11,017 nucleotides of DNA from Planctomycetota bacterium (GTDB lineage: Bacteria > Planctomycetota > Planctomycetia > Isosphaerales > Isosphaeraceae). Location: assembly GCA_021778575.1 (NCBI GenBank), contig JAJYCH010000078.1, positions 1-11,017 on the forward strand. The letters run 5' to 3'. Below the pieces are notes generated by a model. The model worked only from the letters and a program-made list of their open reading frames with translations. It was not told the DNA's origin and ran no database searches. The first letter of the stretch is position 1; each line of letters opens with the position of its first letter. This document shows, piece after piece, positions 1 to 6,066 of this stretch. The position numbers and the translations under genes are program-made.

Positions 1-164
1 CGCTCGGTGTTCGGGCTCGGGGTCGGGTTCGACCCGGTCACCACGAAACCTCTCTGCACGAGCATCTGGGCCAGGCCCGACATGCCCCTCCCATCCAGAC
101 CCACCAGGTGAGCTTGGTGGGTTTCCGTGACCACGGGTGCGATCCCCGTTCCCGTCCGATCCAT
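1..164 (-). CDS. murC: UDP-N-acetylmuramate--L-alanine ligase-like protein (MurC family), N-terminal fragment
   Basis: Only the first 54 codons are inside the window; the gene continues past the left edge. MurC joins L-alanine to UDP-MurNAc in the cytoplasm, the first peptide step of peptidoglycan synthesis. The visible part is the N-terminal Mur-ligase Rossmann domain: a short lead, then HLVGLDGRGMSGLAQML (residues 19-35), matching the family pattern HFVGIGGxGMSGLAExL. It is followed by RGFVVTGSN (38-46), where most members have GSD, and a PNT-type motif. The glycine loop is variant: Asp24 and Arg26 replace the usual small residues. The ATG is chosen because AGGGGG lies 9 nt upstream (174-179) and no in-frame ATG was found over the next ~90 bases upstream. 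The related ligase Mpl is the main alternative, but GMSGLA fits MurC better. Family assignment is fairly safe; exact substrate is not provable from 54 residues. Confidence 0.75.
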   Translation of the reverse strand, partial: MDRTGTGIAPVVTETHQAHLVGLDGRGMSGLAQMLVQRGFVVTGSNPTPSPNTE

Positions 165-332
165 CGGCGAGCGCCCCCTGCCTTTGAGGAGATCCGAGAT
201 TCCGTCGCTGGCACCGACGATGGCCGACGACCTCGTTCCCCTCCGAACCTTAATATCGGCCCGAAGGCGGCGACTCTCGCAACTATTCCAGAACTCAAGA
301 ACGATCCGACCGAAAAGGTCGTCGTGACCGGC

Positions 333-362
333 ATCCTAGTCAGTCCTCGGAGGCCTCGTCAA
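333..362 (-). promoter_or_regulatory. Candidate sigma-70-type promoter for the murC-like gene
   Basis: On the minus strand TTGACG (357-362, five of six matches to the -35 consensus) is followed after 18 nt by TAGGAT (333-338, four of six matches to the -10 consensus). It points toward the murC-like start and would give a leader of about 160 nt. It lies just past the terminator of the preceding minus-strand gene, which is a sensible place. The sequence match is the only support. Confidence 0.35.
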
Positions 363-392
363 GCGACCGGACGGACAAATTCAAGGCCGCGG

Positions 393-425
393 AAAACTGG
401 GGGCTTTCCATAAATTAACCCCCAG
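393..425 (-). terminator. Rho-independent terminator downstream of the small membrane protein gene
   Basis: Read on the minus strand, CTGGGGG (419-425) pairs perfectly with CCCCCAG (397-403) across a 15-nt loop and is followed at once by TTTT (393-396). It lies about 58 nt beyond the stop codon of the gene at 483-740. The loop is longer than ideal and the T run is short, so efficiency is uncertain. Confidence 0.6.
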
Positions 426-482
426 CTCGTTCCACAGGGAGCGGCGAGCTGAGGGTCGGTCGCAATCGGGAGCGTTTCGCGG

Positions 483-740
483 TTATTCCGACCCTTGAAC
501 TTTCACCAGCTTGTTGTAGAGCCCAAGCAGAAGGAACGTCGGCGCCCAGTGGCCGACAAACGTCGCGCCATGCTTCTTGCCCATCGCCTGCAAGGCCAGC
601 GACAGACCGATCGATCCCATCGCCAGGCTCAGGTAGGTGCCCGAGGGGATCTGGCTGGTGTAGTACTCGATCGCCTTGGTGATCTCCCCTTCCTTATGCT
701 CGTGAGGGGCAACCGAGTAATCCGAAGTGGTCGTGGCCAT
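483..740 (-). CDS. Small conserved membrane protein of unknown function (two transmembrane helices)
   Basis: An 85-residue protein. A soluble, charged N-terminus (residues 1-30, with HEHKEGEITKAIEYYTSQIPS) leads into two hydrophobic segments, about 36-53 (YLSLAMGSIGLSLALQAM) and 61-78 (FVGHWAPTFLLLGLYNKL), split by a short GKKH turn. The tail ends KLVKVQGSE. I recognise the overall pattern, roughly EGxITxAIExxTxxxPS, then helix, MGKKH, helix, LGLYNKLVKxxG, from uncharacterised bacterial membrane proteins, but know no function or name. The start at 740 is preferred over an upstream in-frame ATG at 797 because GGGAG sits 8 nt before it and the upstream extension is not hydrophobic or family-like. 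It is monocistronic: divergent from the cassette at 949 and followed by a terminator at 393-425. Confidence 0.85.
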   Translation of the reverse strand: MATTTSDYSVAPHEHKEGEITKAIEYYTSQIPSGTYLSLAMGSIGLSLALQAMGKKHGATFVGHWAPTFLLLGLYNKLVKVQGSE

Positions 741-948
741 GATTGTGTCTCCCGTTAAAGTCTCGATCTGGACGGAATGATCACCATGTTCTTGCAAAAC
801 CCGCGCCGATCGGACGACCGAAGGTCGGGTTCATGGATGGGAGGGGAGTTCCAGGAGTTCCGGCAAGACTTCAGATTTTGACTTGTGGGAACGCTGGCCG
901 ACTGCGAGGATTGATTTAAGGTCGAATGTTCAACCCATCGAGGCCGTG

Positions 949-1176
949 ATGAATCGGATCTTGAAAATGGCGGAGATCGAGGCCGAGTACGCCCCCGATT
1001 GGGTGCTGATCGGCGAGCCTGAGACGGATGACGGACTTGAGGTGATCTCCGGAAAAATCCTGTTCCACAGTCCGGATCGCGACGAGGTCTATCGAAAAGC
1101 GAGAGAACTTCAGCCCGGTCGATTCGCTGTTCGCTATCTCGGAACCTGGCCCGAGAATATGGCACTGGTCTTATGA
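949..1176 (+). CDS. Conserved small protein of unknown function, partner of an aspartic protease
   Basis: A 75-residue soluble acidic protein with no signal peptide or membrane segment. It reads as a short helix (residues 1-14), then strand DWVLIGEPETDD (17-28), strand LEVISGKILFHSPDRDEVY (30-48), helix, and strand FAVRYLGTWPE (59-69). The segment HSPDRDEVYRKARELQP (40-56) resembles small hypothetical proteins encoded beside retropepsin-like genes in several bacteria; this rests on memory of the family pattern. The stop overlaps the next start as ATGA (1173-1176), so translation is probably coupled. ATG at 949 is chosen (GAGG 5 nt upstream); an in-frame TTG at 883 would add 22 residues that look non-conserved, and ATG at 967 is another option. 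Possible roles include specificity or chaperone partner of the protease; this is inference. Confidence 0.75.
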   Translation: MNRILKMAEIEAEYAPDWVLIGEPETDDGLEVISGKILFHSPDRDEVYRKARELQPGRFAVRYLGTWPENMALVL

Positions 1177-1559
1177 GCAGTCAGCCATTTCATGCCGCCA
1201 GTGGACCGATCTTGCTGAATGCTGAGATCACGGGCCCACTTGGAAGTGTCGTGGTCAAGCTCGCACTCGATACCGGCGCGACGACCACATTGATCAACCG
1301 AGAGACGCTCCTTTCGTTAGGATTCGATCCTGATCAGTCTCCCAGGCAGATTTCGATGACGACGGGAAGCTCGATCGAGACAGTCCCAATCGTCGTCCTC
1401 ACGCGTTTGAGCAGCTTGGGACAGCATCGATTCGGACACTCCGTGATCTGCCACGCCTTGCCGCCCAGCTCAGGACTGGACGGTTTGCTCGGCCTCGATT
1501 TTTTGAGAGGACGGACCTTGACGATCGATTTCGCCTCCGGCCAGATCATTCTCGACTAA
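1173..1559 (+). CDS. Retropepsin-like aspartic protease
   Basis: A 128-residue single-domain protein of the retropepsin-like aspartyl protease superfamily (Asp_protease_2/gag-asp type). The catalytic motif is LALDTGATTTLI, with Asp33-Thr34-Gly35, preceded by a beta strand GSVVVKLAL (24-32). The C-terminal hydrophobic-hydrophobic-Gly signature is GLLGLDFL (104-111), followed by RTLTIDFASGQIIL (114-127), the usual closing strands. Such proteases act as homodimers, each subunit giving one Asp. There is no signal peptide or membrane anchor, so it is likely cytoplasmic, unlike many bacterial retropepsins that are membrane-bound. The first gene of the cassette overlaps it by 4 nt. Substrate is unknown. 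Family call is strong; active protease status is inferred from the intact DTG. Confidence 0.88.
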   Translation: MSSQPFHAASGPILLNAEITGPLGSVVVKLALDTGATTTLINRETLLSLGFDPDQSPRQISMTTGSSIETVPIVVLTRLSSLGQHRFGHSVICHALPPSSGLDGLLGLDFLRGRTLTIDFASGQIILD

Positions 1560-1691
1560 GCACCGAGCCAATTCCTGAGCGGTTGCGAAGTCGATTCGGT
1601 CCAGGCATACTCGGGGCTGGCCTGGTTCCTTCGAGGGTCGTCGAGGGCCGGGTCTCCCTCCTCCACTCTTCTCAACGGAAGGACCGCGTCC

Positions 1692-3056
1692 ATGATCGGT
1701 CGAACGCATCGCCGTGATTTCCTTCGTCAGACCGCGCTGGCCGGCGTGGCCGGCTCGATGATTCCCGCGGCTTCCTCCGCCATCGCTTTCCAGGACACGC
1801 CCGCCAAGAAGGTCCGATTCGCCTGTATCGGCGTCGGCGGCAAGGGCGAGAGCGACACCAACGATGCCGGCAAGCACGGCGAGATCGTCGCCCTCTGCGA
1901 TATCGACGAGAAAACCCTCGACAAGATGGCCGCGAGGTTTCCCAAGGCCAAGAAATACACCGACTATCGGACCATGCTCCAGGAGATCGGCGACCAGATC
2001 GACGCCGTGACCGTCAGCACTCCCGACCATACCCACGCCCCGGCCGGCGCGATGGCCATGCGGATGGGCAAGCACGCCTTTATCCAGAAGCCACTCACCT
2101 GGTCGGTCGAGGAAGCCCGAATCCTCCGGGCGCTCGCCACCGAGCACAAGCTCTGCACCCAGATGGGCAACCAGGGAACCTCGGCCGACGGCTTCCGCCG
2201 AGGGGTCGAGCTGATCCGCTCGGGAGCGCTCGGTGCCGTCAAGGAAATCAACGTCTGGACCAACCGGCCGATCTGGCCGCAAGGGATCGCTCGCCCCACC
2301 GAGATCAAGGGAATTCCCAACCAGGTCCACTGGTACGAGTGGCTGGGGTCGGCTCCCGAACGTCCTTACAGCCCGGCCTATCATCCGTTCGCCTGGCGAG
2401 GCTGGCTCGACTTCGGGACCGGGGCACTCGGCGACATGGCCTGCCACACCATCAACGTCGCCGCGATGGCCTTGAACCTGTTCGATCCCGAGACCGTCGA
2501 GGTCGTCGATACCTCGGGGATCGTCGATCACGAGACCTACCCCACCTGGTCGATCATCAAGACCCACTTCGGCGAACGCCAGGGCCGCCCCCCGCTCGAC
2601 CTGGTCTGGTACGACGGCGGCAAGAACCTCCCCAAGGAGAAGCGATCCGAGATCGAGCAAAAGCTCCACGGCGAGCCGATGCCCGGCAGCGGCCTGCTTC
2701 TGATCGGCGAGAAAGGCTCGTTCTTCTCGACCAACGACTACGGCGCGGAATACACCCTGTTGCCCCGCAACCGCTTCAGCGAGCCGCCCAAGGTCGCGGC
2801 CACGATCCCGAACTCGCCCGGCCACTTCACCGAGTGGGTCAACGCCATCAAGGCCAACAACCCATCCCTGGCGCTGTCGAACTTCGACTACGCCGCCCGG
2901 CTGACCGAGACCGTTCTGCTGGGCGTCGTCGCGCTGAAGCTCGGCGGCAAGATCGAGTGGGACCCGGTCGCGATGAAGGTCAAAGGCAAGCCCGAGGCCG
3001 ACAAGTTCCTCAAGCGTGAGTATCGCGAAGGCTTCTCGGTTCACGCCAAGGCTTGA
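1692..3056 (+). CDS. Tat-exported Gfo/Idh/MocA family oxidoreductase
   Basis: A 454-residue NAD(P)-dependent sugar or cyclitol dehydrogenase-like protein. The N-terminus has a twin-arginine signal, RRDFLRQ (7-13), followed by a hydrophobic stretch ALAGVAGSMIPAASSAIA (15-32), so it should be exported folded with its cofactor. The Rossmann fold starts at VRFACIGVGGKG (41-52); the acidic residue ending strand 2 is Asp70 (ALCDID). STPDHTHAP (109-117) and IQKPLTW (131-137) are standard; Gln132 stands where classical members have Glu (EKP), a common variant in planctomycete paralogues. Catalytic-type D-x3-H is Asp248/His252 in GALGDMACHT. A C-terminal beta domain follows. GGAAGGA 8 nt upstream supports the start. 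Planctomycetes carry dozens of these; substrate (sugar, inositol or polysaccharide breakdown product) cannot be told. It appears to be transcribed alone. Confidence 0.92.
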   Translation: MIGRTHRRDFLRQTALAGVAGSMIPAASSAIAFQDTPAKKVRFACIGVGGKGESDTNDAGKHGEIVALCDIDEKTLDKMAARFPKAKKYTDYRTMLQEIGDQIDAVTVSTPDHTHAPAGAMAMRMGKHAFIQKPLTWSVEEARILRALATEHKLCTQMGNQGTSADGFRRGVELIRSGALGAVKEINVWTNRPIWPQGIARPTEIKGIPNQVHWYEWLGSAPERPYSPAYHPFAWRGWLDFGTGALGDMACHTINVAAMALNLFDPETVEVVDTSGIVDHETYPTWSIIKTHFGERQGRPPLDLVWYDGGKNLPKEKRSEIEQKLHGEPMPGSGLLLIGEKGSFFSTNDYGAEYTLLPRNRFSEPPKVAATIPNSPGHFTEWVNAIKANNPSLALSNFDYAARLTETVLLGVVALKLGGKIEWDPVAMKVKGKPEADKFLKREYREGFSVHAKA

Positions 3057-3068
3057 TCGCCGCCGGAA

Positions 3069-3101
3069 GTCGTCGGCTGGGGATCATCCTCGGCCGACGA
3101 C
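3069..3101. terminator. Inverted repeat between convergent genes, possible bidirectional terminator
   Basis: GTCGTCGGC (3069-3077) and GCCGACGAC (3093-3101) are perfect inverted repeats 9 bp long around a 15-nt loop that itself contains GGAT/ATCC. It fills the 53-bp gap between the stop codons of two convergent genes, so it can fold in both transcripts. There is no T run on either side, so if it terminates it does so without a canonical U tract, or it protects 3' ends. Confidence 0.55.
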
Positions 3102-3109
3102 CGACAAGC

Positions 3110-4252
3110 TCAACGCAGGGTCTTCGACGCCCGGAGCCCGGCGGCCGTGTAGCGGAACTGCTCGGCGAGCCGGGTCTTCTGGTCGGGGGTCAGCGGCTTC
3201 GCCTGGGCTTCGGGCTGCGTCAGGTCGATCCCTTCGGGCTTCATGCCGGTGACGACCCGGGCCATCAGCGGCGTGAACAGTCGCTCGATCCAGACGGCCC
3301 GCCGTTCCTTGTCGCGTGGGACAACCGCGTCGAGCCGCCGGGTGGTCTCGGCGATCGCCTCGGCGAAGGTCTTGAACCGATCGATCCCGTCGGCCACGGT
3401 ATCGAAGGTCTTCGAGAGGTCGTCCGCGTACTTCTGACCCCCTTCGATCGAGGCCAGCGAGACCCTCGCCAGCTCGTCGATCGCCATCGGGGCGGCATCG
3501 CTCGACGCCCGGACCGTCCCGCCGACGCTGATCGCCACGGTCGACGGCTGGGAGATCTCGCCCGTGCTCGTGGCAACGATCAAGGCGAACTCATAGGTTC
3601 CCGAAACCATCGGCACGAACCAGGCGGTCGGGCCGTCGTTAACCTTGAGCACCACCTTCGGCCCGCCCGATTGGACCCAGCGGTAGCGGAGTTTCCCCCT
3701 CGGCTCGCTCCGGACTCCGTTGAGAGTGACCCGCCGACCAACCCGAGCGGCCTGATCGTCGCCCGCATCGGCCCGAAGGACTTTGCCGGTCGATTCCGGA
3801 TCTTCCACCTCGATCGTGACCGACTTCGCATCGACGCCCGTGGCGTTGCCGACGACCAGCACGAAGCCGAGGCTCGACGCTTCGGCGGGCACCGTGAAGT
3901 GAGCCTGGACCCGGCTCGAATCCTCGATCTCGACCGGAGTCCCTTGCGTCTGGAGCCAGCGATACCAGACCCGTCCGCCCGTCGAGGCCGAGGCGTCGAG
4001 AGTGACCTGAAGCCCCGGCGACGGTGTTCCGTCGACCTTGATGACCGCCTGGATCAGGCTCGGTCCGGGGATCGTCGTCGAAGTCGAACTTCGATCGGGT
4101 CGGGTCGACGCGATCGGCGTGGGCTGGTCGGGTGAGCGCTCGACCGCCGGTTTCGTCTGAGCCCGGGCGAGTCCGCCGAGGTTGCTCAGCGAGCCGACCG
4201 TGACGAGACATCCCAACCAGAGGCGTGTGATCCAGGTCCGCGACACGGGCAT
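3110..4252 (-). CDS. Secreted protein with two PKD/REJ-like beta-sandwich domains
   Basis: A 380-residue exported protein. An N-terminal signal peptide (basic start, hydrophobic 11-28, likely cut after Ala31 in LARA|QTK) is followed by a Pro/Ser/Thr-rich linker (33-65). Two related beta domains follow, about 67-149 and 160-243. They share an internal signature, YRWLQTQGTPV (97-107) and YRWVQSGGPKV (190-200), and the second opens with ADAGDDQAARVGRRVTLNG, the typical PKD/REJ lead. Residues 255-380 are mostly helical and charged, with no catalytic motif seen. Likely a periplasmic or surface protein with binding or structural role. The start is ambiguous: GGGAGGA (4253-4259) abuts the ATG with no spacing, while a GTG two codons later (4244-4246) has the ideal 6-nt spacing. 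An in-frame stop lies 15 nt upstream, so no longer form exists. Confidence 0.8.
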   Translation of the reverse strand: MPVSRTWITRLWLGCLVTVGSLSNLGGLARAQTKPAVERSPDQPTPIASTRPDRSSTSTTIPGPSLIQAVIKVDGTPSPGLQVTLDASASTGGRVWYRWLQTQGTPVEIEDSSRVQAHFTVPAEASSLGFVLVVGNATGVDAKSVTIEVEDPESTGKVLRADAGDDQAARVGRRVTLNGVRSEPRGKLRYRWVQSGGPKVVLKVNDGPTAWFVPMVSGTYEFALIVATSTGEISQPSTVAISVGGTVRASSDAAPMAIDELARVSLASIEGGQKYADDLSKTFDTVADGIDRFKTFAEAIAETTRRLDAVVPRDKERRAVWIERLFTPLMARVVTGMKPEGIDLTQPEAQAKPLTPDQKTRLAEQFRYTAAGLRASKTLR

Positions 4253-4259
4253 TCCTCCC
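4244..4259 (-). promoter_or_regulatory. Strong Shine-Dalgarno that favours a GTG start for the PKD-domain protein
   Basis: On the minus strand GGGAGGA (4253-4259) directly touches ATG (4250-4252), too close for normal initiation. GTG at 4244-4246 is in the same frame and 6 nt away. The true protein may therefore begin at the valine codon (initiating Met), two residues shorter. The signal peptide is unaffected. Confidence 0.5.
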
Positions 4260-4273
4260 GACGATCAATCCTT

Positions 4274-4292
4274 GTTCGCTGGTGAAGCGAAC
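4274..4292. promoter_or_regulatory. Perfect dyad, candidate operator or leader hairpin
   Basis: GTTCGCT (4274-4280) and AGCGAAC (4286-4292) are perfect inverted repeats separated by GGTGA. The dyad lies 22-40 nt upstream of the PKD-domain protein start, between that start and a TATACG element at 4297-4302. It could be a regulator binding site at the promoter or a 5' leader hairpin. Only the symmetry supports this. Confidence 0.4.
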
Positions 4293-4472
4293 CACCGTAT
4301 ACAAGAGGATTTCGGAAGCTCGGTCGGGCGGCTGAAGCTGGTTCTGTCGCTCCCAGAGCGGAACCCCTCGCCGGATCGCTCGGTCCGATCCGACCGCTGG
4401 GATCGGCGGTTTCGCGATGATCATCACAGCCCGTTCGATCGCCACGATCGGTCGAGGGTCCGGTCGTCCTTC

Positions 4473-4501
4473 TTTCGCCCGAGCGGGTCTTGGCTTACAA
4501 T
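4473..4501 (+). promoter_or_regulatory. Candidate hemQ promoter
   Basis: TACAAT (4496-4501, five of six matches to TATAAT) stands about 55 nt before the hemQ ATG. The hexamer 17 nt upstream, TTTCGC (4473-4478), is a poor -35. The spacing to the gene and the fit of the -10 are the only support. Confidence 0.35.
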
Positions 4502-4555
4502 CAAGGCTGTCCCCCACGAGCCCGATCCGCCTGAGTTTCTCCGGAGCGTTCGCCG

Positions 4556-5464
4556 ATGTCGCAAGGCGCGGATACCTCGACCACCCCACCGACCGCCGGT
4601 TCACCGACCCAGCCGATGCAGCATGGTCATCGCCCCGCCTCGGCCGAGCGGATTCCGGCGTCGCTCGTCCCCGACGTCGGCTGGCACTTTCTCCATGTCT
4701 TCTATCGAGTCGATCGGGCGGCGCTGGCGAATCTCAGTCCCGAAGCCCGGCACGAAGGGCGTCGGCAGATTCTCGAGGCCGTCGATCGCGGTCGCCCGGG
4801 CGCTCCCGAACAGCTCCAGATGTTCGCCGTGCCCGGTCACAAGGCCGACTTCGGCCTGATGATGGCCGGGACCGATATCCGCGCGATCCACGCCATCCAG
4901 CAGGCCGTGCAAGGCTCGGCGCTCGGTCCGGCGATCGTGCCGACCTACTCGTTCTATTCAATCACCGAGATTTCCGAATACGTCCCCGACGTCGAGGCCT
5001 ACGGCAAGATCCTCCGCGACCGCGAAGGCGTCGACCCCGAGAGCAGCGTCTACCAGACCAAGGTCAACGCCTACGCCGAGCGTCTGGTGCCGATGAACAA
5101 GCAGCGGCTCTACCCCGAATTTCCCGACTGGCCCTGTCTCTGCTTCTATCCGATGAGCAAGATGCGCGACGGCGAGCAAAACTGGTACACCTTGCCGTTC
5201 GAGGAACGGACCGAGCTGATGAGCCAGCATGGCCGGAGCGGCATGAAGTTCGCGGGGAAGGTCAGCCAGGTCATCACCGCTTCGACCGGCCTGGACGACT
5301 GGGAATGGGGCGTGACCCTCTGGGCCCGGAACCCGTCGTTCCTCAAGGATATCGTTTATACGATGCGGTTCGACGAAAGCTCGGCGAAGTACGCTCTGTT
5401 CGGACCCTTTTACTTCGGCTACATCCTGCCTCCGGCCGAGGTTCTCGACACGGTACGCCTTTGA
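4556..5464 (+). CDS. hemQ: Coproheme decarboxylase HemQ (ChdC), chlorite dismutase family
   Basis: A 302-residue cytoplasmic enzyme that uses peroxide to decarboxylate two propionates of coproheme III to give heme b, the last step of the coproporphyrin-dependent route. The C-terminal half matches the family closely: CFYPMSKMRDGEQNWYTLPFE (196-216), with Tyr198 and Lys202 at the catalytic Tyr/Lys positions known from Gram-positive enzymes; MSQHGRSG (222-229), with His225 as proximal heme ligand; and GKVSQVITASTGLDDWEWGVT (234-254). Gln238 sits at the distal position, where true chlorite dismutases have Arg, so decarboxylase is favoured. The first ~40 residues are a Pro/Thr/Gly-rich extension absent from typical ~250-residue HemQ. 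CCGGAG lies 9 nt upstream of the ATG; starts inside the extension (for example Met21) remain possible. No other heme gene is adjacent. A hairpin follows the stop. Confidence 0.93.
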   Translation: MSQGADTSTTPPTAGSPTQPMQHGHRPASAERIPASLVPDVGWHFLHVFYRVDRAALANLSPEARHEGRRQILEAVDRGRPGAPEQLQMFAVPGHKADFGLMMAGTDIRAIHAIQQAVQGSALGPAIVPTYSFYSITEISEYVPDVEAYGKILRDREGVDPESSVYQTKVNAYAERLVPMNKQRLYPEFPDWPCLCFYPMSKMRDGEQNWYTLPFEERTELMSQHGRSGMKFAGKVSQVITASTGLDDWEWGVTLWARNPSFLKDIVYTMRFDESSAKYALFGPFYFGYILPPAEVLDTVRL

Positions 5465-5479
5465 TCGTCGTCATTCCCG

Positions 5480-5505
5480 ACGGGGCAGGCTCTCGCCTGT
5501 CTCGT
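5480..5505 (+). terminator. GC-rich hairpin after hemQ, probable transcript end
   Basis: The arms 5480-5490 (ACGGGGCAGGC) and 5495-5505 (GCCTGTCTCGT) form an 11-bp stem with two G-T wobbles around a TCTC tetraloop, 16 nt beyond the hemQ stop. The arm is followed by pyrimidine-rich sequence but not a T run. The wobbles favour folding of the plus-strand RNA, in line with hemQ orientation. It could instead be a copy of a dispersed palindromic repeat. Confidence 0.5.
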
Positions 5506-5541
5506 TCGCTCTCGCAGTAATCTTTCCCGGAGCCGCCGCCG

Positions 5542-5967
5542 ATGTGGACTTGCCCGAAGTGTGAGACGAAGGTCGACCCCTCCTTCGACGTTTGCTGGAA
5601 TTGTGGAACGAGGTCGGATGGAGTCGAGGACCCGACGTTCGTGAAGGCGGATGATAAATCGGGACCGATTGCCGGCGGACCGCTCACCCCCGAGCTGGAA
5701 CTCAAGGAAGAGACTGGCGAGCTACCCGAACCGCTCAAGGGAGACCTCGTCGAAGCCTATCTGGCGCTCGACCTGATGGAGGCGACGTTCCTGGCCGACC
5801 AGCTCAACGCGGCGGGAATCCACGCGGTCTCCGATACCTACGACCTCCACGACGCGCTGGGGTCGATGGATTCCGGCCCGAGGGTCTGGGTCCGCGCCGA
5901 CGACCTGCCGCAAGCCCGTGCCTGGCTCGCGACCTACGACCGGAATAAGACAACCACGGCGGAATGA
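5542..5967 (+). CDS. Zinc-ribbon protein with C-terminal DUF2007-like domain
   Basis: A 141-residue soluble protein. The N-terminus is a zinc ribbon: CPKC (Cys4, Cys7) and CWNC (Cys18, Cys21), a four-cysteine metal site. An acidic Pro/Gly-rich linker (27-67) leads to a compact domain, about 69-132: LVEAYLALDLMEATFLADQL (69-88), GIHAVSDTYDL (92-102), then GPRVWVRADDLPQARAWL (112-129). This resembles DUF2007 (putative signal-transducing, ferredoxin-like fold), in which a protein with hydrophobic strands ends in V-x-V-xx-D-hydrophobic-xx-A. Function is unknown; the combination is common in planctomycetes. GGAG 9 nt before the ATG supports the start. It is separated from hemQ by 77 bp with a hairpin and ends at a strong terminator, so it is likely its own unit. 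Confidence 0.82.
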   Translation: MWTCPKCETKVDPSFDVCWNCGTRSDGVEDPTFVKADDKSGPIAGGPLTPELELKEETGELPEPLKGDLVEAYLALDLMEATFLADQLNAAGIHAVSDTYDLHDALGSMDSGPRVWVRADDLPQARAWLATYDRNKTTTAE

Positions 5968-6066
5968 TCCATCGATCTTGGCTTTCGTGAAGGCTGGCTT
6001 CTCGGCGGCAATCCTTCGGGAGTGCCCGTCTCCGACTCGACCGGTCCGCAAGCCTCCGGGTAAACT

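Larger units (their letters stand above)
165..482. other. Intergenic region between the murC-like gene and the small membrane protein gene
   Basis: This 318-bp gap separates two minus-strand genes. It holds a terminator-like hairpin with a T run (393-425), a candidate promoter (333-362), and the ribosome-binding site of the murC-like gene (174-179). Short open frames on both strands here have no recognisable protein character. A minus-strand frame covering 38-334 overlaps the murC-like start in another frame and is arginine/serine-rich, as expected of a shadow. I see no RNA gene in it. Confidence 0.6.
4253..4555. other. Divergent intergenic region between the PKD-domain gene and hemQ
   Basis: A 303-bp region that must hold promoters in both directions. 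Toward the minus strand it contains a perfect 7-bp dyad (4274-4292) and a weak TATACG -10-like element around 4297-4302 without a good -35. Toward hemQ it contains TACAAT (4496-4501) and the hemQ ribosome-binding site CCGGAG (4541-4546). The middle (about 4320-4470) is rich in GATCG/CGATC short words, with nothing I can name. Open frames running through it from both sides look like shadows. Confidence 0.55.

Noticed and set aside
424..450. Inverted repeat AGCTCG/CGAGCT next to the terminator at 393-425
   Set aside because: Six base pairs over a 15-nt loop in GC-rich DNA is common by chance, and it has no T run.
878..948. TTGACT as a -35 element for the protease cassette
   Set aside because: The hexamer is good, but no -10-like sequence lies at 15-19 nt downstream; the nearest AT-rich stretch is about 25 nt away.
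949..1559. Toxin-antitoxin interpretation of the overlapping small gene pair
   Set aside because: Size and overlap fit, but the second product is clearly a retropepsin-like protease and the first has no DNA-binding motif or known antitoxin pattern.
1470..3044. 524-codon open frame on the minus strand
   Set aside because: It is antisense to the oxidoreductase, whose motifs are unmistakable. The translation is rich in Gly, Arg, Asp and Val with no domain, as expected from GC-rich codon-position bias.
3053..4135. 360-codon open frame on the plus strand
   Set aside because: Antisense to the PKD-domain protein, which has a signal peptide and two matching beta repeats. The plus-strand translation is Arg/Pro/Asp-rich without any motif.
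4556..5464. Chlorite dismutase activity for the HemQ-family protein
   Set aside because: The distal residue is Gln238 instead of the Arg of true chlorite dismutases, and the YPMxKxR block fits coproheme decarboxylases.
4417..5520. 367-codon plus-strand frame overlapping hemQ
   Set aside because: It runs in another frame of hemQ, extremely Arg-rich, while hemQ itself matches its family throughout.
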